Positions 12,901 through 26,300 of a stretch of 64,000 nt of DNA are shown here, in pieces. The notes below the pieces were generated by a model. That model did no database searches. It saw only the letters and a program-made list of their open reading frames with translations, and had not been told where the DNA came from. The stretch's first letter is position 1. Each line of letters opens with the position of its first letter. This stretch comes from Solenopsis invicta (taxonomy: Eukaryota; Arthropoda; Insecta; Hymenoptera; Formicidae): the NCBI RefSeq assembly GCF_016802725.1, contig NC_052667.1, positions 27,163,346-27,227,345 on the forward strand, in the 5' to 3' direction. A program made the position numbers and the translations under genes.

Positions 12901-15255
12901 CTAACGCCGCTTCTTCGATGGCACGCACAAAGGATCTACACGTGGCTGGTGATCCTCCTCGATACCTCCTGCTATCCTGACCCACGAAACTCGCTGCAAT
13001 AATCTCCTGGGAAGTTTCTATCCCGATCAAGGGGATAAATGTCGGCAGGGTCGCGAGACATGATAATCTCCTTTATTCGAAGGACGAGCCAAAGAGAAGA
13101 CCGAATTTACCGAGCGTACACGTGCGATCGTTTGATCTAATTCCGTTTCCAGATAACGTCGCGCTGATATAATGACGTTGTGAAGGAAGTACAAATAACA
13201 GAAGAGAAAATTCAACCTACGTACGAATCAGTTTCAAGAGGTCAACAATTAAAGATATTTCTGCCAGAGACTTCTTTTTCGACGAAAAGCAGATTTTTCT
13301 TAATAAACATGTTTTACTCACAATAATTATTCACAGTATATGCTATCAATAAAATCAGTATACCAACACGCAATAAGACGCATGTATAATTTCGCATGAG
13401 CGATGTGAACAACCGAACTTTGCCGAAAAATATCTCTTGAAAATTTCAAACGTTCCTTTTTCAAAGCGAAGGATTATTAATTACTATCGTTTCGCGGTCT
13501 CATTGATACGTGAACCGTTAATCCTGAATTCTCGACGTAACCCATTAGTTCTATGTTCAATGTGAATTTTCGGCTTGTTGTTACATATAATTTATTTGCC
13601 GTTGTACGTATAATCCGGGATTAAGTGACAGCGCGGCGTGGTGATAATCAGAGTTTTGTTAATAGTACTGCAAGAGGCTCAAAGCCAGCGGACCTTGATA
13701 TTACTTGGCGGTGATAAAGCGCCGCAATCCCGAAATCCCACTGTATCTTTATTATATACGAGGACCCGGGGATCCGGGCGGAAAATGCTGAAAAGTCAGG
13801 TGACACACGGCGAAGACATTAAATCTTTTTTATGAATCATTTATTACGGCGTATTCGGCATTACGTAATCCAAGGTCACAATCCGCAGATTTATCGCCGG
13901 AGAGACGCCGCGAGGTTTTAGACTCTTTAATCCCAAGGTGCGCCGCGGAGACAAAATAGCGGGATTATACAAATCCCCGCATCGCTTAATCCAGGATTAA
14001 GATTATGGTCATAGACCGACGACGACCCCTCGTACCTTTCGGAATTTTTCTCCCATGAAGGGGAATACCGGTTGAAGATCGCGTGAAGCGCCATATGCGT
14101 TCCGAATTTTTACGATAAAATGTTTCCGCAGGCATGTAGCGCGCACGTAAAAAAAAAAAGAAAAAAACAAACAAAAGTACACGGGGAATAAATTATCTCG
14201 CCAACGTAAATGCATTGTCGTTAAGTTCACTGAAGGTCCTTGTAACCTCGCGAGCATGTAACGCTATGAACATTAAAACCAAACTGCTGCTAGTCGCGGC
14301 AACTCCCATCCTTTTAATTTGTATTATCAATTCTAATCACTTCAACATTTATTGTATTTCAAGTAGCGCGTACTGAAGAAAATCCATTTGCATTTCAAAT
14401 CGCATTGCTTTACTATTAATAGCTGGTTTTTGTAAAGAAACCCAGAGAAAGTAATTGCGTTTAAACACAAATAGTGCCGATCGATATTGTCCTCTATTGT
14501 CGAAGTTATTACAATCACTCCTGCGTTTATCTGCTACAGAAGAATAGCATATCGCACACGATCGCAAATGACAAACTCACGAATTTGTCATTTAGAAACA
14601 AAGAGTCCAAGGTGGGCAAACGATATTTTATGAATTTTTGCCGATTTTTCTCTCAACTGACGCGATTCGTCTGTGACGTAGCTCCGGACCGGTTTCACCA
14701 AACACCGTCGACCGACATCGTCAGCGCGCGTTTTCCCGTCGCTCCTCGTCCATCATTCGCGCGACAAAGCGCGCCTTGTTCCAGATCTCTTTCGCGCCGA
14801 CCAATATCTCGCCGATGCAGCTCGACGTAACTCGCGGGCGTGCACGTACGCGCGTATATACGCGTACATACGTACACATGTATACACGCTAACACACAGG
14901 CACAATATCTTTCGAATCGTTCGTAGAATTCCCGTCGTATCAGGACGGGATGTAAAGCTTCCTGGGGGATGAGCCGCTTAGCCTCTAAACCTTGTGTGCT
15001 CTGCCATAGTCCTCCCGCCGCCGTCCCCCTGGCAGCCTCTCGACCGCCCTTTTGTACGAGCCATCATCCACGGTGCGCGTATGAGTGAGCGCGTACGTGT
15101 GCACGCATACGGGACAGAAAGCGGGCCGTGTACGCGGCCCTGCACGGGGATTATCCGGGCTCTGTATTCGTGGGGATTATCTTTGGGCGCCGCGCGTACG
15201 TGTGCGGGCCGAAATGCATGTGTGCGTGGCCAAATCCTTTAGTGGCTCCGGTTTG

Positions 15256-15282
15256 GTTCTCTCTCTCTCCCTCTCTATCCCG

Positions 15283-15350
<68 letters not shown>

Positions 15351-15358
15351 TCTCTTTC
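15256..15358. repeat. Long CT/GA tract, the largest in the window
   Basis: A pyrimidine tract of about 100 bases with a pure (TC)29 core at 15285-15342. It creates poly-(Leu-Ser) and poly-(Glu-Arg) frames that are not genes. Confidence 0.95.
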
Positions 15359-18300
15359 GCGCATGTGTGTATATGTGTCAGGTACAAGGATGCAATGCAC
15401 ATACATACACACGTCTGCACTTGCGTCACCGAGTTTGACCGGCCTGCACGTATGCACCCGCGTTCGCGAATCGCGCCCGTGTGCGTGCGCGCGTACACGT
15501 GAGTCTGGGATTAATCCGGGATTATTGGTCGTGTGTGCGCCGCCCGCCGTCCAAATCCAAAATCCAACGCACACAACTCAGCTAATCCTAACCCACCCCC
15601 TTTTCACCCTCTCTCTCGCCTGCACCTCGTCGCCCGCTCACCTCGCTTCCCTCACTCTCGGCGTATCCTGTGTGTTCTCTACCGACAGTTCGGAGCGTTG
15701 TCTACAGGGTGTGTCTGAAAACACGCGTTCGTATCCTATTTTTTGGGCTATCCGCTTAAAAGCGCCGAGTTTCGAACGCATCATCGATTCACATTAAAAC
15801 GATATTGACCATTGGTCGAGGATCTTTGTGAATCCGTCGATCAATTTCGCCTTTGACGAAAGTGATAAAATTGATCTTCGTTAAATTGTCAGCAGGATGT
15901 GATATGAATTTCATCAGAATTTTCAAGATGTCCAATCGCGACAAATTCAATTTTATCAAAATTTCATACGAGTTTTATTGCATCAATCAATATCAGTCAT
16001 ATCTTGCGCTGAATTGTTTAAAACGAATATTTGCGACGTAAACTCGGAAATATTTGTTCGTTAATAGAAAATGGAACTGATGCGTACAAGAGAAATTTCA
16101 ATCACTGATTTTTAAGATCGAAATTACGGGATTAAAAAATCACGATGGACGTTACGTGCAGGACGTGTCTATTGTTTGAGACGTCGATGACATCACGGAT
16201 AATGCGCGACTGAGACATTAAAGAAATTTAAGTGATTTTTAAGTGAGGCTTCGCGCTTCGTTGCGTCTGCAATTACGTTACAATCTTCATTACTCAGACT
16301 GCGTCACGGCAAATAGTTAACCGTTATATTAACAAATTCCAGAATAGATTTCTAGTTTTTAAATTTATATTTTACAACAAGTGTTATTAGATATTGGGAA
16401 AGGTGCGTGACACATTGGAATATCTTACGTAGAAAATAGACGTAAGAATTGAAATAAAACTAATAGTAAGATACATTTAGCAAAAAAAAGTAACTTGAGT
16501 GCAGTGTGAATAGTATTTTATGAATATAATAAGAGCTGTTTTGATTTGTCGGTAGTCTCTTTATCGGTAAGAGCACGATTTCGTAATGTCTTGTAAGGAC
16601 TTGTTGGGTAAGCTAAATGTAGGACAGGACTCGAATGAAAGAACAGTAGGAATAAAGCCACATACGCATGCACGCACTTCCGTACATGTGAGAAATATCC
16701 ATTCGCAATATGGTCCACGATTGCTCTCCACGAGTTATGATATCGATTTTGCCTTTGGCTTAACGCGTGGTCAGGTTGAAAGCTAGAATGTATACAGGGC
16801 GGTCTGTAAGAGAACCGTTCAAGGGAAATGAGGGAAAATAGCAGTTTTTTATGTTGCAATTCGCACATACTGTAACTTATACAATTTGATCGATACGTTT
16901 TCGCCGTAATCTAAAAAATTATCTTTTCCTCTTTCCTTTTTTTTACATATTTTTTATTAAACATATAATTTTATTGCCCGTTCATAAATAAAATGTGTAA
17001 GCCTACATCTCTAAGCCTTTACAATCAAACGCGCCTTCGTGTATTGAAATATATTCCGTAATTCGTAAATTTATTCCGTGCTGTGAAAAATATATGAATT
17101 GGTTAAATATTATCTCACTCATTATTACATTATTTATACTTTGCGATATTCCGGTTATTTGTGAATAATAGAACGACTTCCGAAAATGAAAACTGAGTTG
17201 AAACTGCGTAAACGAGATTTTCAATGTGCAAAACCGTTTTTTGCAGGCGCAACAAAGGGTAGTTACATTTGAATTAAGCTACGCTACATTTGTACGGTAG
17301 TCCCCGATCGTTTATGAGTCCGCAGTACCTACCAGTCAAACACTCGCGAGTCTTTCCCACCCGAATATATTTTCTGATCGGGTTTTGCATCGCGCAAGTT
17401 TGGAGATTACTACATCAAAACTTTTATGCTCCGGGGAGCTTTATCGTTCTGTCCACTGACGAGAGAACCTAAATGGTGGGAATTCAAAGACAGCTCGCCA
17501 CAAAAGGTGCTCGGTCTCCCGGGAGGGAGGAGGGAGTATCGCGTAGGGTTAAATGGCGTAACGAGCCCGATCGTATGGCGCAAGACGCCATGGTGGATGT
17601 TCGCAGGTCGCCTAGCCGCATAGCCAGGGATTCGAATTTAATCCGGATTAGTTCGTAAGGGTCACAATATCCTCCCCTCTGGCTGCGCCTCGTCGCCGTC
17701 CGCCCCATCGTCCGTGCACACGGATGCGCGCATATAGACGTCCAGGTAAATCCGGACGGAACACACGCGGACGATTATCCTAATTCCGAGCTGACGCTTA
17801 CGGCTCGCGGACTAAAAGGGGACAAACGATCTCATCTTTCCGGCTCATCTTTGATGCACGCCGACGTGAAATCGTGTCTTGATAAAAAACGATGTCGGTC
17901 TTTTTATTTTTAGATAAATCCACATTTCTAGCTTATCACGTAACAAAATTTTTAAAAAATTAAGATGAAAAAAATTTCAATTCTAATTTATAAGGATTGC
18001 ATCGTATAATCTGTATCCTGCTTATATCGCCACAAATCAGTTTTCAAAGTTTAGTGTCGTTGCATATATGCAGCAATAAAAATAAAATATTATCGATGAT
18101 TTAATACTGTCGTTTATTTATGCAGTCAATATTATAAATCTCTCTTCTATAAATCTTATCGCGCAATTTGTCGCCTCAGTTAAAAGTAAGTGATACCCAC
18201 TGGTAGCGCGCGCTTTCGGAAATTCGAGGGATGTAAAAAAGCATAGTCTCGACTAAGGGAAGGCGGAGATAAGAACTGAGAAAGGCAGAAAAAGGATCCG

Positions 18301-19083
18301 CGAGTAACGGGAGGGGGGAGGGTAGGATTAACTGTGACGCACGGAGATTTAAGAAGGATCCTCGAAATCCGTAGATTTAGGAAGTGCGTGCTTCTGTCCA
18401 CCCGCATCCCCCATCGCATCGCGCGCCACCCTTTTCTCCTCGCCTAGGTCGGGGCTGGAAAAGCAAATATGTACTCTTGCTCCCTGCATTCCTGCACGCC
18501 TTCGAAATGCCGAACTACAGAATATCCCTCTCTCTTAAGAACACTTAAACCGATTTCTCTCTAGAAGTTAGCCCGAGAAAGGAATCGCAGTTTGGCAACT
18601 TAATATGATGTACGATGCAATTTCTTTTGTCTCTCTTGTGAATCCTTTTTTATACAGAGATATATCGCGTGAAAGCGAGGAATGAAAGTAGAGAAAAGCA
18701 CAAATGTAACAAATCTTGCAATAGTATAAATACTAGATCAAACAAGTAATTAGTTAATCTATTAATCGCTTACTATGTAATTTAATTATGATACCTTTTG
18801 AGGTTTGCATACGTAAAGAAATTGATTTTCTATGACGATTCTATTTTCCTTAAAAAATAAAATATAAAAAAAAAATACCAATAATTGTTAATTCCTCATT
18901 TTAAACAAGTTTAAAATGTAAAAAGTATTTATAAAAAATAGAACAAGTATTATATTGCATTATTCAATCGTTAGATATAATTAAGTAGATTTGCAAACAT
19001 GCATACACGTATATATATACATTGTTTTCAACATTTAGAGATATTTATATAGCAAGATAATTCAACAATAATATGGATTAGAG

Positions 19084-19113
19084 GAGATATCATTAATAGA
19101 GATATCATTAATA
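19084..19113. repeat. 15-base perfect tandem duplication
   Basis: GAGATATCATTAATA occurs twice in direct succession. Confidence 0.9.
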
Positions 19114-19963
19114 GATTGCTGTCGGATATTTCATTTAGCGATAAACTTGCTAAATACGTTTGCCATATATAGGTATTTAATTCCTTCATTAGACGTTGCT
19201 TTCTACAAATTTTAGTGTCATTTAAAATTAGAAGGCTGAGCATTCGTCTCCGTTTATATAGCATTTAATTCTCGCTGCAAACGGACGCGTGCAAATTGTT
19301 TCCACCGCATTATCGAGGATCAAGGAAATTCCGCCGATAGTCTATCTCGTTTACGAGCTTTAACGACCCCTCTCGCGCAACTCTCCATCGAATACGTACG
19401 TCTTCGTCATTCTTAGCGGAAGCGGACTTTATGACGCGACATGGCAGCTGAGTTTCTGGATTGTCGCGAATGAAATAAGAGCATTTTCGAGCAAGCTGTT
19501 TACATTATTCGTGTAATGTTATTGGACAACTTTTTGCGATAAGTGACAGCATTTTAGCACTATCCTTGTTTATAGAACCTAATACATATTTATAATACCA
19601 TAAATAGAGTCACATTAATTGTTACTCTTTACTTTCTTTTTATAAATGAACATTATTAATCTAGGCAATGAATATTATATTATATAAGTTTGAGCGGAGT
19701 AAAAGGAAAAAATCGAGAATATAAAATTATTTAAATATCAAAACGTATCGTTTTATCGCTTTGCTCTCTTATTTATTACACAATACACAAGAGCTATATC
19801 GGCCTTCGCCGGATACGAGACGGCGGCGGCGATTAACGCCGCTTCCGTTCGACAAAGTGCATTAATGGACATGACATCGGTGCATCGTTAGCGCATTTTC
19901 CTCATCGCTGTCACCCGAGTTATCCCGACCGAGTTACGCAAAGACTAAAGTTAAAGCTATTTT

Positions 19964-19991
19964 CGCACGATCTGATCTCTCAGATCGTGCG
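19964..19991. repeat. Perfect 12-base inverted repeat with a 4-base loop
   Basis: CGCACGATCTGA, loop TCTC, then TCAGATCGTGCG. All 12 pairs match. It is too short for a microRNA precursor on its own. Confidence 0.9.
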
Positions 19992-20873
19992 TAAAAGGTG
20001 ACTTAATTCGCCCGGCAAATTGACGATTTACGGCCGCGGGAACCCTTGCGCAAACCGACACACCCAGGATGCAGCCCGAGGTAATGGGGTGTATACAGAT
20101 GCACTCACAAGGACAAGATGGTGAGGAAACGGGACGAAACGTTTCATTGTACGAGATACAAGAGTTCGAATAGGTTCAGATCGATAATGAATAGAGTTTC
20201 TTCGTATTATTTTACAATATTCTTAAATTATCGTAAAAATTATTTAAAGAATGCTTGTAATGTCAAAAAAAAAAAATAATATCAACTCTCAATGGTCTTA
20301 TAAGAACCTCAAATCTTATTAAAATAAAATATTGATATAGTAATTATTACTGTACATTTAATTCTCATATTACACAGTAGAAAAACATTTTATGTCATGT
20401 TAAAATCAATCCTTGTTAAAATTATTAACATACTCGGTTGTTAATTTAACACAATGTGATTAAGTTATTTGAATATTTTGTGTTAAATTGATATTCAACA
20501 TTTCTTAGAGTAACTCAATTTATGGGTAAATATGTAAATAACCCATGAATAATATGGTTTTGAAATGTAAATTCCAAGTTGAATGAATAAAATGTACGTG
20601 CCCATGTATTATAAATATTAATTTCAAGAAACACGCTGAAAAAATAGGCTTCTACAATATTTGTTTTCAAATTATGTCAGTGTTACATTTTTGTTGTAAT
20701 AATTTTTTGCATAATATTTGCGTTACTTTCCACGACATATTCGTCTTATGTTAATACAGAAATTTGGATGGACCGTTTGGGATATATAAATTTAACACAA
20801 TTTTTCAACTGTGTAACAGATAATTGAGAAATTAACTTACGTATAAAATATAAGAAAAAAAAGAAATACTTAC

Positions 20874-21144
20874 CTGTGCTGGAGGCAGATTTACTGAGAT
20901 CGAAACCCTCCTGCTTGGGACTTGCGTTGATTTCTTGCTTCGGGTGCTGGTTGTGCGCGGAGAACGGTGTCTGAGGTGTGCTGAGAGGTGTCTGCGATTG
21001 CAGTGGATGCACCGGCGGGTGCTGAGATGCGTTCTGCGGCTGAGACTGCTGGGACTGATGGGACTGAGGGCTCCTCGGTAACGAGGATACGCTGCTTGGT
21101 CTCGATGGTGGCGAGGCCTTGTGCGTCAATGCCAACGCTTGGCT
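20874..21144 (-). CDS. Ser/Pro/Gln-rich internal exon of the large minus-strand gene
   Basis: Exon of 271 bases with acceptor TTGCGG..TTACAG and strong donor CACAG/GTAAGTATT. It encodes 90 residues starting SQALALTHKASPPSRPSS, with runs of SQQSQPQ and PQTP, then two PKQE repeats and EGFDLSKSASST. Such low-complexity Q/S/P stretches are common in transcriptional cofactors. The PKQE repeats resemble sumoylation sites (hydrophobic-K-x-E) only loosely, because proline replaces the hydrophobic residue. The exon starts in phase 0 and ends with one base of the next codon, so a further exon must exist at lower coordinates or outside the window; none was found. The exon is well supported; the product name is unknown. 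Confidence 0.8.
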
Positions 21145-22275
21145 CTGTAATTGCGGAAGAACATTAATTTTTTAAATGTTTATCCTGAACAATAAATATG
21201 ATTGCAGGGCGATAGTGATATTGGTTACGTGAGATAATTATCGCACGCATTACTGAAATGCGGCAGATTTATTCTGTTAAGGAGGAGAAGTATGGGAAAG
21301 TGATATATCTAAAAAAAAAGAGATGAGAACATCGTAAAGAAATTCGATAAGCTCTACATTATAAAATATGGGAATCTTTTTATATACCGAAAGGACGCGA
21401 AAGAAAGTTTAATACCGGGAAGCATGATTTGTACATTTTTACGCTTATTACTCGGGCAACAAGTTCTTCCCTGGCTTCTACATTGTCCTCGGCAAAGTTT
21501 CACAGCAAAAATATTTTCTGCGTACAGGAGCACGTTATGTAAATTATTGTGATGTTTATTTCATCGCTCGTTTGTGTATAATCCAGCGAGAGTGCGGTAA
21601 TCGCCGCGGGGTAATATAAATCCTTTGCTGTCCTTAATCTCTAAAGACAAAATTCCCTGACACATTATGCTTCTAACGGACGCATGATTTTTTTTTACAG
21701 GGGCGATTACTATAAAAGTTTCTGCAGAAACATAGCTCCCGAGCTAATCTTTACATAAAAAAAATATTATCGTAAGTCATTATTGCGCGTGTACTTAATT
21801 GTCCGTGTTTTCTTAATTTTTTATAAGCTCGACAGATTTTTACGATAATGATACGTTGCGGGAATTGAACAGTTTTGTCGTTGCATCTTTGCTAAAATAC
21901 GCTCGCAACAAACGGCTGACTAGAATCTGCCGCTGAAAAGAAAGAAAAAGATAACTCGCACGCGAATTAACTATGCGCGATTGGAGGCAATCTAGCGATT
22001 AAAAAAGCCTTCGGCGGCAATTCACGGTGGGAGCGACGCCTAAACGCGGTCAAATCTACGACGTTTCGGTCGGGCCGAGCGAGCCGGATGATCTAAGCGT
22101 CGTCGCCGATGAAATCTGAGCACGTGCTCAATTCCGAGCGGCGACCAGGCTAAGGCATAAGCGCGGACTTAGATTTATGTATGAGTGAACTGAACTTAAC
22201 ACTAACGGCTAAGCCGTCCACGGTGTCAACTGGGGTCAACTGGGCCCAGAATGCGACAATCCTACACCACCGCCA

Positions 22276-22345
22276 CAGCAGCAGTAGCAGTAGCAGTAAC
22301 AGTCCGTGCTGCCGCCGCTGCTGTCGCCGTTGTCGTCGTCGTCAA
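22276..22345. repeat. Imperfect CAG / CTG-GTC trinucleotide region
   Basis: CAG and TAGCAG repeats at 22276-22302 are followed by GCTGCCGCCGCTGCTG near 22308-22323 and GTC repeats near 22331-22343. The two arms can fold on each other. Confidence 0.8.
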
Positions 22346-23275
22346 CGCCGACGATGTGCGAAATGCACCGCGGAGCGATGATTTTCGTCTGGAAACTGGA
22401 TCGTCGATGACGCCTCCGTGGAGTACGAAGCGTCAAGCGGCAGAACGAGCCGAGATGCGAGGCGGCGTTTAACCCTTCGCGACTTCCTGCCGCGTTACGT
22501 GCTCGCTCGCAATCAGCGATTTTCGCGGCTACTTAGCCTCTTTATTTAATCACGAAATTATCAAATTTAATCAGCCGGCATTCGTACACGCGCCACGAGG
22601 CAGCCTTGAATGATCGACGACGATCAGCGTCCTATTAATTGTTCCTCGAAAATAATTGTTCCTCAATTCTTAACCGATCAAATCGCAATGGGATTCATCG
22701 TCGTTTTATTTCAATTAATTATATCGTATTGCGTAAATTAATTTTGACGCAAATCAAGATACAATTTTTTTATTCTCTCTCAACAATGCATCTTTCGCGC
22801 ACGTATTTTTACTGGTAGAAAATATTGAAACAAAAAAAGTATACATTGAATTCAGATGGAAAAAAAAAGAAATATTTCTTCTTCTAACTAATTTTCAATA
22901 TCTTTATACGTCGCTTCTCTGATCGATCTAACGATGCAAAAGATCGACCGGTGATTTTTTCGCTTGCCCGGACTGTACCGGGGTACCAGCTACTGTTTCG
23001 GGAGCTCTTCGAGGTATGCACTCGCAAAAAACACGTCAGACCGCTGAAGACCCGGGCCTGAAAATGGGAGTGAGCGAGAAAAAGAGATGATGATGAAGAA
23101 GAGGAAGGAACGGGAGGCGAAGGGAGCGGAGCAGCGGGATGCCTGAAGGTGCCGAAGAGAGCGAGGAAAAGAGATAAAGACCGGCCGGCACTGACGGAAG
23201 AGAGACGAACGGAAACGGACGGGCCCCGAGGGTCCACGTGGATTGAAAGAGGACCGGGCGAGGGTCCTCGGCCCG

Positions 23276-23305
23276 TTTCCACGCGAGGAATTTCCACGCG
23301 AGGAA
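23276..23305. repeat. 15-base perfect tandem duplication
   Basis: TTTCCACGCGAGGAA occurs twice in direct succession within a GC-rich block. Confidence 0.9.
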
Positions 23306-26300
23306 CGAAGACGGACGCGAGACCGAAAGCGGGAGCGCGTAAGAAGGGGCAACAGGTGGATGGGGTTAGCGGCTTATCCGGCTAACGCCCCAAGTGATAT
23401 CGCGGTAACTCTGCTGTGACGTGCGAGGGGTTACGATGCTGTTGTCGTAAAATCAGGAATTTCGGTTCTCTCATCGATCCGGCTTTCGCCGCGGTTGAGA
23501 ATTCGCTCTTCCCGTGGAATCGGGAATCGCGTCCAAAGGCGTTAGCCTGAAGAAATGTCCGGCGCGAGAAGCACGTCTCTTTGAAAATTCGCTCACTCGA
23601 GCGATAAAAATTGCTTCTTATCGGGCGCCAGGTTAATTGTGCGATAATTAATTTAACGGCGAGTGCTGCGTAATGGACCGATACAAGCGGCTAGTATATT
23701 CATTAAATAAAATTGAATATAGAGTTAGAATGCATAACAAAATTGTGTAATAATGTCAGTTGCAATAATGATTATCAAAATTTTTTTTTTCAAGCCGTAT
23801 GTTATTGTTCGAAGTTACGGCTTCATTAAATATTAACAAAGAAGGAGTAATTGTTCAAATTGAGCTGAGGCCGTAATAAAACTTTTAAATGAAATTATGT
23901 CTAGTCGCCAATATATTGCGTGATACAAAGGACGACGGATGCTGCGGAGACTCGGCCAATTTGAGCGAACACCAGCGTGAATTCGCGCAAACGTTTTCTC
24001 CTCCCCCCCGCGTCGCGATCGTGCGAGGACCGTGACGACGATAAAAATGGAATAGCAAATAATTAACCGCGAAGCGCAAAACGTGTACGCGATATCGTAC
24101 CGCGCCAACGGACGAGCGACAGTTCGGCAGGCGTTTATCAACGGATCAGCTTATCTACCGGGTGTAACGGAGATACGCAGCGACGGCGTTTCCTGCTGGT
24201 GTGTTTCCCGTTAATGCGATAACCTTAATCGCTGACCATGCACAGGCTCCTCGTGGACCTGAGAGACCGCGCGAGAGAGCTTGACGGAATTTGACGGAAT
24301 TAATCGCGACGGAATCGCCGCGCGCCGCGCCGCGTGCGCTCCAAAATCGTCCGCAGCAAACGAGCTTACGTAAGGCCGATGACAGTCTTTAATGTTTGGC
24401 CAATTGAACGCGTGGTCCTTTTCGGCGTATGTCTTACGTCAGCGGTATCGTTCCTCGTGCGGCCAATTCTGCCCGCCGAAACAAAAAGAAAGACCGCAGG
24501 AGAAAGAGAGAAGATTCTCCCCGTTCCTTCGTACGTGGATCCTTTCTTCTCGTCTCGTCGCGGTTTCTCTGCGACAACGTTCGATAATTTATCGGCCGCT
24601 CGTGTCGCTCGTCTTTATTAATTCTTCGAACACTACATTAACCCGCGCGAGTGCTCGCGTCATGAAAAATCACGCTGCGATTCGCGCTGCGATGTTCTCG
24701 GAGGATATGAGTTCATTTTAGTTACATTGTAAGAAATAATCGAAAGAGAAAACCTCTACTGATTCAAAAGTCTTTCAAAAATCTGTCAAAAAATCAAAAC
24801 TTCGATGCCGAAAGAAGGAGAAAATTTAATTTATTCCGCTCTTACATGATTTCTTGTATCTTACGAGTTTCTTGCTGAGATTTCTGCTAAGCAAATCGTA
24901 AGCAATTTAACAATTAGCCAGTTTTCGATCGCGGAATAAAAATTTTTTCAAACAAGAGTTTTCGAAACAAGAGAGTAATTTCTATGAAAATTGGATAATG
25001 GTGATGTACGATCGTTTTATAATTGTTCAAGACTCCAATTATAAGATAACCTCTGTTTCTGGCACACTTTTAGAACATTGGAAAGCACTCGCGCGCCGGC
25101 TTCTAATCTTCATCGATATAATAAACAACGTAGCGTTGTGTAATAATAACAATTCGTAAATATACTTAATAAAATTTACAGCGATTCACTATCTGCTTCA
25201 ACACGAGTGATAATTTTCTCTATCTTTCGGCGATCATCGAATGAAACGGAATTAAATATGGCGCGACCCATATTAATCTGCAACATTCTAATCATGCTTA
25301 TCGAAATATCGAGCCGGGGATAGCCGAGCGATAATTGGCTGCCTCTTTGTGACAGATAATCCGCGGATTGATGCGTTTGCGATCGCGTTACGTAAATTGT
25401 TGCCGACCGGTGCCAGAGAACCTCGTTCCTAAGTGCAAAACATGGTAGAGTTAAAGATTAGAAAGCAATAGATAGGATCTTGCACCAGCGATGATCACTG
25501 ATTTCAAGGGTTTACTGGAGAAAGCGAGAATACAAGTATCTCTCAAAATTACAGTTTAATTAACCGTACACATAAATTATTCCTTAAAATTAACATCAGA
25601 AAATTTAGAAATGCATTTCAAGTTTACATAGCGAAACATTTTTATATTATATTGATCATTTAAAACAAAAATGTACCTTTTTTTCATAATTGTTGAAACG
25701 GAATATGATGTATCGTGTGATTTCTAAAATCTCTCTTTCTCTCATTCCCTTTTAAAAATATAATTATCTAGTATATAAATTTTCGTAGAGTAGCTGCTAT
25801 TATGCATTCTGATTAAAATAAATAAATACGTGATATAAAAATGCGTGCTCCAATAAAACTACCGGACAGGAGACCGTTCTCATCGCCGTAACCAATTTTT
25901 CCTTTACAAAATATTCACCGAGAAAACAAAAGATCGTGTCTGCGGCATAAAAAGGCAACGTGAAAGGCCTACGAAGAGAGGACCGCGAGCTCTACCTGCA
26001 TTTGATATATCGGCTTCGGTGGCCGGATAGATGGATTACAATCATTCCGGGAGCTGGGGTGGTCAAATACCGTGACCATGCGTGTTTCAAACGTATCCCC
26101 GTGCACGCACACGTATATACGTACGACGCACTTTCGAGTACACACGTGGCGGCCCGTGCGTGCACGGGCAGTCCTGCGTGCAACGCGCTGCAAGGACGCG
26201 TTTTCAAGTACCAGAATGCAGGAGGTGCGTCGCGGTAGCGTGAAAATTTTACATCGCGAGCTCTCTCCTCACCGACGTTTCTTTGTTGTTCAATAACGCG

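Larger units (their letters stand above)
1..20873. other. Unassigned DNA, probably intron of the large minus-strand gene
   Basis: Because the 20.87 kb exon ends in phase 1 with a strong donor, at least the near part of this stretch is intron. It is AT-rich with CpG-rich patches near 2.1-2.8, 3.4-4.2, 5.2-6.5, 10.0-10.7, 12.5-13.0, 14.7-15.7 and 17.5-17.8 kb. The open frames in these patches follow base composition and have no supported start, splice or domain. Confidence 0.45.

Noticed and set aside
15085..15797. Overlapping frames with poly(Leu-Ser) and poly(Glu-Arg)
   Set aside because: They are products of the CT/GA microsatellite.
17610..17640. tRNA-like TTCGAATCCC string on the minus strand
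   Set aside because: No matching acceptor stem, D arm or anticodon arm could be placed around it.
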